From the NCBI GenBank assembly GCA_041940385.1, contig JBGTSD010000010.1, forward strand, positions 1-54,259: a DNA stretch of 54,259 nucleotides, given 5' to 3'. Shown in pieces: positions 52,051-54,259 of this stretch. Each line of letters begins with the position of its first letter. Position 1 is the first letter of the stretch. The stretch is from JACVCK01 sp041940385. GTDB lineage: Bacteria > Planctomycetota > Phycisphaerae > Phycisphaerales > UBA1924. The notes beneath the pieces were generated by a model, which saw only the letters and a program-made list of their open reading frames with translations, made no database searches and had not been told where the DNA came from. The translations under genes and the position numbers were made by a program.

Positions 52051-52136
52051 GCTAATGCACACGGTGGTCGGACGCGGTTCGCTCCGGCGTCGATCACCTC
52101 ATAGCCACAGGGATGGAGCGAGTAGGAGTTAGAGCG

Positions 52137-52877
52137 ATGACCTTTACGAAGGGTATTTCCGTTGTTGCGCTTCTCGCGGCCGCTGGCGTCGCCAATGCCG
52201 CCGTCACGGGCGTGACTTGGCGCGTCGTTGGCGATCCCTCGATGCCCCACGCCGGCAATCCGGGCAGCGACAATATCGCTGGCGCCACGTGGAACGCGCT
52301 GAACCAGTACACGTTCGATCTGATCCTCCTGGGCGACGCCGGCCAGCGCGTCAACGGCGTCAACATGGGCGACTCGTCGGCCCCCGCCGCCACGCCGTAC
52401 TTCATCTCCACGAACGGCACCGTCTTCAATCACGCGCTCGGTGGCAACACCCGCAGCGGCAACTTTGAGAACATCCCCGGCTTTAACGCCATCCGCTACG
52501 ACACCTTCGTCGCCCTCGGCAGCGATGTCCCCGGCCCCGCGATCTCCTTCGCCGGCGGCACGAGCCTGAACGGCCCGACGATGCGCTCCACGTGGTTCAC
52601 CACGGACAACGCCGTCCTCGACGCCAACGGCGAGATGCGCATCATGCGCGTCACCGTCGGCTATGCCAACGGCTTCAATCCGTACACCGACGGCGGCTTC
52701 CTCGGCACGGTCGGCGTGATCGGCCAGGCCGGCAATGACGCCTCGACGATCGAGATCGGTCTCCCCGGCGGCGCCCTCCAGGTGCTGACGGTCGGCAACG
52801 CGTTCGAGATTCCCGCGCCCGGCGCCGCGGCCCTCATGGGTCTCGCCGGTCTCGCTGGCATCCGCCGTCGCCGCTGA
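52137..52877 (+). CDS. PEP-CTERM array protein 4
   Basis: A 246-residue exported protein, last of the array. ATG at 52137 has AGGAG upstream. The signal peptide ends near AGVANA and the mature part starts AVTGVTWRVVGDPS. Family blocks are FDLILLGDAGQRVNGVNMGD, VFNHALGGN, NFENIPGFNAIRYDTFVALG, STWFTTDNAVLDANGEM and IEIGLPGG. The tail is PAPG, 13 residues, RRRR. By eye it is closest to array protein 1 (ALMGLAGLAGIRRRR). A strong terminator follows. Function unknown; surface display is inferred. Confidence 0.86.
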   Translation: MTFTKGISVVALLAAAGVANAAVTGVTWRVVGDPSMPHAGNPGSDNIAGATWNALNQYTFDLILLGDAGQRVNGVNMGDSSAPAATPYFISTNGTVFNHALGGNTRSGNFENIPGFNAIRYDTFVALGSDVPGPAISFAGGTSLNGPTMRSTWFTTDNAVLDANGEMRIMRVTVGYANGFNPYTDGGFLGTVGVIGQAGNDASTIEIGLPGGALQVLTVGNAFEIPAPGAAALMGLAGLAGIRRRR

Positions 52878-52936
52878 TCCCGAGCGAAGGTATTCGCTGC
52901 AACGCTCCTACGTGAGCGTTCTCTAGAGAAACTCAC

Positions 52937-52968
52937 ACGCCCGCGAGCTCACCCTCGCGGGCGTTTTT
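52937..52968 (+). terminator. Intrinsic terminator after array gene 4
   Basis: ACGCCCGCGAG (52937-52947) pairs perfectly with CTCGCGGGCGT (52954-52964) around CTCACC, running into TTTTTCT. It closes the array. Confidence 0.92.
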
Positions 52969-53006
52969 CTGCGCGCTCCCCTCCATCCGCTATCCTCAGA
53001 TGCGCC

Positions 53007-54259
53007 ATGCCCGAGCGCGAGTCCATCGAGAGCTTCCTCCACGAGCGCCGCCTTTTCCCGCCGCCGCCCCGCGTCGCCGCCGACGCCGAGGTCCGCTCGA
53101 TGGACCAATACCGCGCCCTCCACCAGCGCTCCCTCTCGGACCCCGAGGGTTTCTGGGGCGAGGCCGCGAAGCGCTATGAGTGGCTCCAGCCCTGGACCCG
53201 CGTCCTCGAGTGGAAGGCGCCGGACGCGAAGTGGTTCGTCGGCGGGCGGACCAACGTCTGCCACAACTGCGTGGACCGGCACGTCCGCGCCGGGCGGGCC
53301 GACGCGACCGCGATCGTTTGGGAGGGCGAGCCCATCGGCGACGGGGGCCCGGAGATCCGCCGACTGACCTACGCCGAGGTGCAGCGCGAGACCGCAAAGC
53401 TGGGCAATGTCCTCAAGTCCCTCGGCGTGAAGCCCGGCGACATCGTCACGATCTACATGCCGATGGTCCCCGAGCTGGCGATCGCGATGCTCGCGTGCGC
53501 GCGCATCGGCGCCGCGCACTCGGTGATCTTCGGCGGCTTCAGCGCCAGCGCTATCGCCGATCGAGTCGCCGACGCGAAGAGCCGCGTGATCCTCACCGCC
53601 GACGGCGGCTGGCGGCGCGCCAAGGTTGTGCCCCTGAAGGAGAACGTGGACGCTGCGTGCGCGCAGGCGAGCGTGGTGGAGCACGTGGTCGTGCTCGAGC
53701 GCTGCGGCAACGCGATCGAATGGCACGACAAGCCCTCGCCCGCGCACGGCGGCAAGCGCGACCACCGCTGGCGCGACGCCATGAAGAACGCGAGCGCCGA
53801 GTGCCCCTGCGCCCCGATGGACTCCGAGGCGCTCCTTTTCGTCCTCTACACCTCGGGCACGACCGGCAAGCCCAAGGGCATCATGCACACCACCGGCGGC
53901 TACATGGTCCACGCCGCCGAGACCACGCGACTGGTCTTCGACGTGCAGCCAGAGCGCGGCGACGTCTTCTGGTGCTCCGCCGACTGCGGCTGGGTGACGG
54001 GCCACTCCTACGTCGTCTACGGCGCCATGGCCAACGGCGTCCCCACGCTCATGTACGAGGGCGCACCGGACACGCCCACGCCCGCGCGCTTCTGGCAGAT
54101 GATCGAGCGCCACCAGGTCACGCAGTTCTACACCGCCCCCACCGCCATCCGCGCCTTCATCAAGTGGGGCGATGAGTGGCCCAACAAGTACGATCTCTCC
54201 AGCATCCGCCTGCTGGGAACCGTCGGCGAGCCGATCAACCCCGAAGCCTGGATGTGGTA
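53007..54259 (+). CDS. acs: Acetyl-CoA synthetase, N-terminal part
   Basis: The first 417 codons of an adenylate-forming enzyme of about 650 residues; the gene runs off the window. ATG at 53007. The N-terminal extension SMDQYRALHQRSLSDPEGFW is typical of Acs. The phosphate-binding loop YTSGTTGKPKG starts at residue 281 and is followed by HTTGGYMVHA, FWCSADCGWVTGHSYVVYG and FYTAPTAIRAFIKWGDEW. It activates acetate to acetyl-CoA through acetyl-AMP. The C-terminal domain with the regulatory lysine is outside the window. It has its own upstream region after the array terminator. Confidence 0.95.
   Translation, partial: MPERESIESFLHERRLFPPPPRVAADAEVRSMDQYRALHQRSLSDPEGFWGEAAKRYEWLQPWTRVLEWKAPDAKWFVGGRTNVCHNCVDRHVRAGRADATAIVWEGEPIGDGGPEIRRLTYAEVQRETAKLGNVLKSLGVKPGDIVTIYMPMVPELAIAMLACARIGAAHSVIFGGFSASAIADRVADAKSRVILTADGGWRRAKVVPLKENVDAACAQASVVEHVVVLERCGNAIEWHDKPSPAHGGKRDHRWRDAMKNASAECPCAPMDSEALLFVLYTSGTTGKPKGIMHTTGGYMVHAAETTRLVFDVQPERGDVFWCSADCGWVTGHSYVVYGAMANGVPTLMYEGAPDTPTPARFWQMIERHQVTQFYTAPTAIRAFIKWGDEWPNKYDLSSIRLLGTVGEPINPEAWMW

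Overview
This is a GC-rich window of about 54 kb that looks like chromosomal DNA from a planctomycete, most likely of the class Phycisphaerae. The reasons are protein-level: short PEP-CTERM-like tails ending in four arginines, many dockerin-like C-termini without any cohesin, an H-X9-DG pseudopilin, and a sigma-factor/membrane-kinase gene pair. No rRNA, CRISPR array, insertion sequence, phage gene or plasmid function was seen. There is one tRNA. Coding density is high and no gap between genes exceeds 300 bases.

Layout. 1-304 is the end of purK. 285-5826 (minus) holds a beta-helical PEP-CTERM protein, a Ser/Thr kinase and an ECF-like sigma factor. 5902-8777 holds a BaiN/HI0933-type flavoprotein, a small membrane-anchored protein and a pseudopilin. 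8863-12089 encodes two secreted dockerin-tailed proteins, one with an endonuclease/exonuclease/phosphatase (EEP) fold. 12229-14335 (minus) has a PEP-CTERM protein and a second EEP protein. 14363-16837 has a small EamA permease facing an aldo/keto reductase plus FAD oxidoreductase pair. 17103-23587 carries two paralogous secreted metzincin proteases and a large jelly-roll-like protein, all three dockerin-tailed.

23738-27694 is a succinate dehydrogenase operon (membrane subunit, flavoprotein, iron-sulfur subunit) with a small helical-repeat protein. 27722-27794 is tRNA-Thr(CGU), followed by hflX (minus). 29447-32698 is ctpA-like, tsaD and a GGQ release-factor-like gene. 32655-34675 (minus) holds a phytase-esterase-like lipoprotein and a leaderless BtuF-like protein. 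34800-46630 is a nearly complete type II secretion operon (D, E, F, G, I, J, K, C-like, L-like, M-like) ending in a TPR lipoprotein, followed by another dockerin-tailed secreted protein (46757-48844). 49135-52877 is a tandem array of four paralogous PEP-CTERM proteins. 53007 to the end is the start of acs.

The unifying theme is export and surface display. Twelve secreted proteins fall cleanly into two groups. Six end in P-x-P-[GA]-x13-RRRR-stop with exactly the same spacing. Six end in a dockerin-like calcium-binding pair closed by a cysteine within the last three residues. A type II secretion operon with a candidate TPR pilotin sits among them. I infer that these are two parallel C-terminal sorting routes. 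The dockerin-plus-terminal-Cys tail is the best candidate here for an undescribed sorting or anchoring system.
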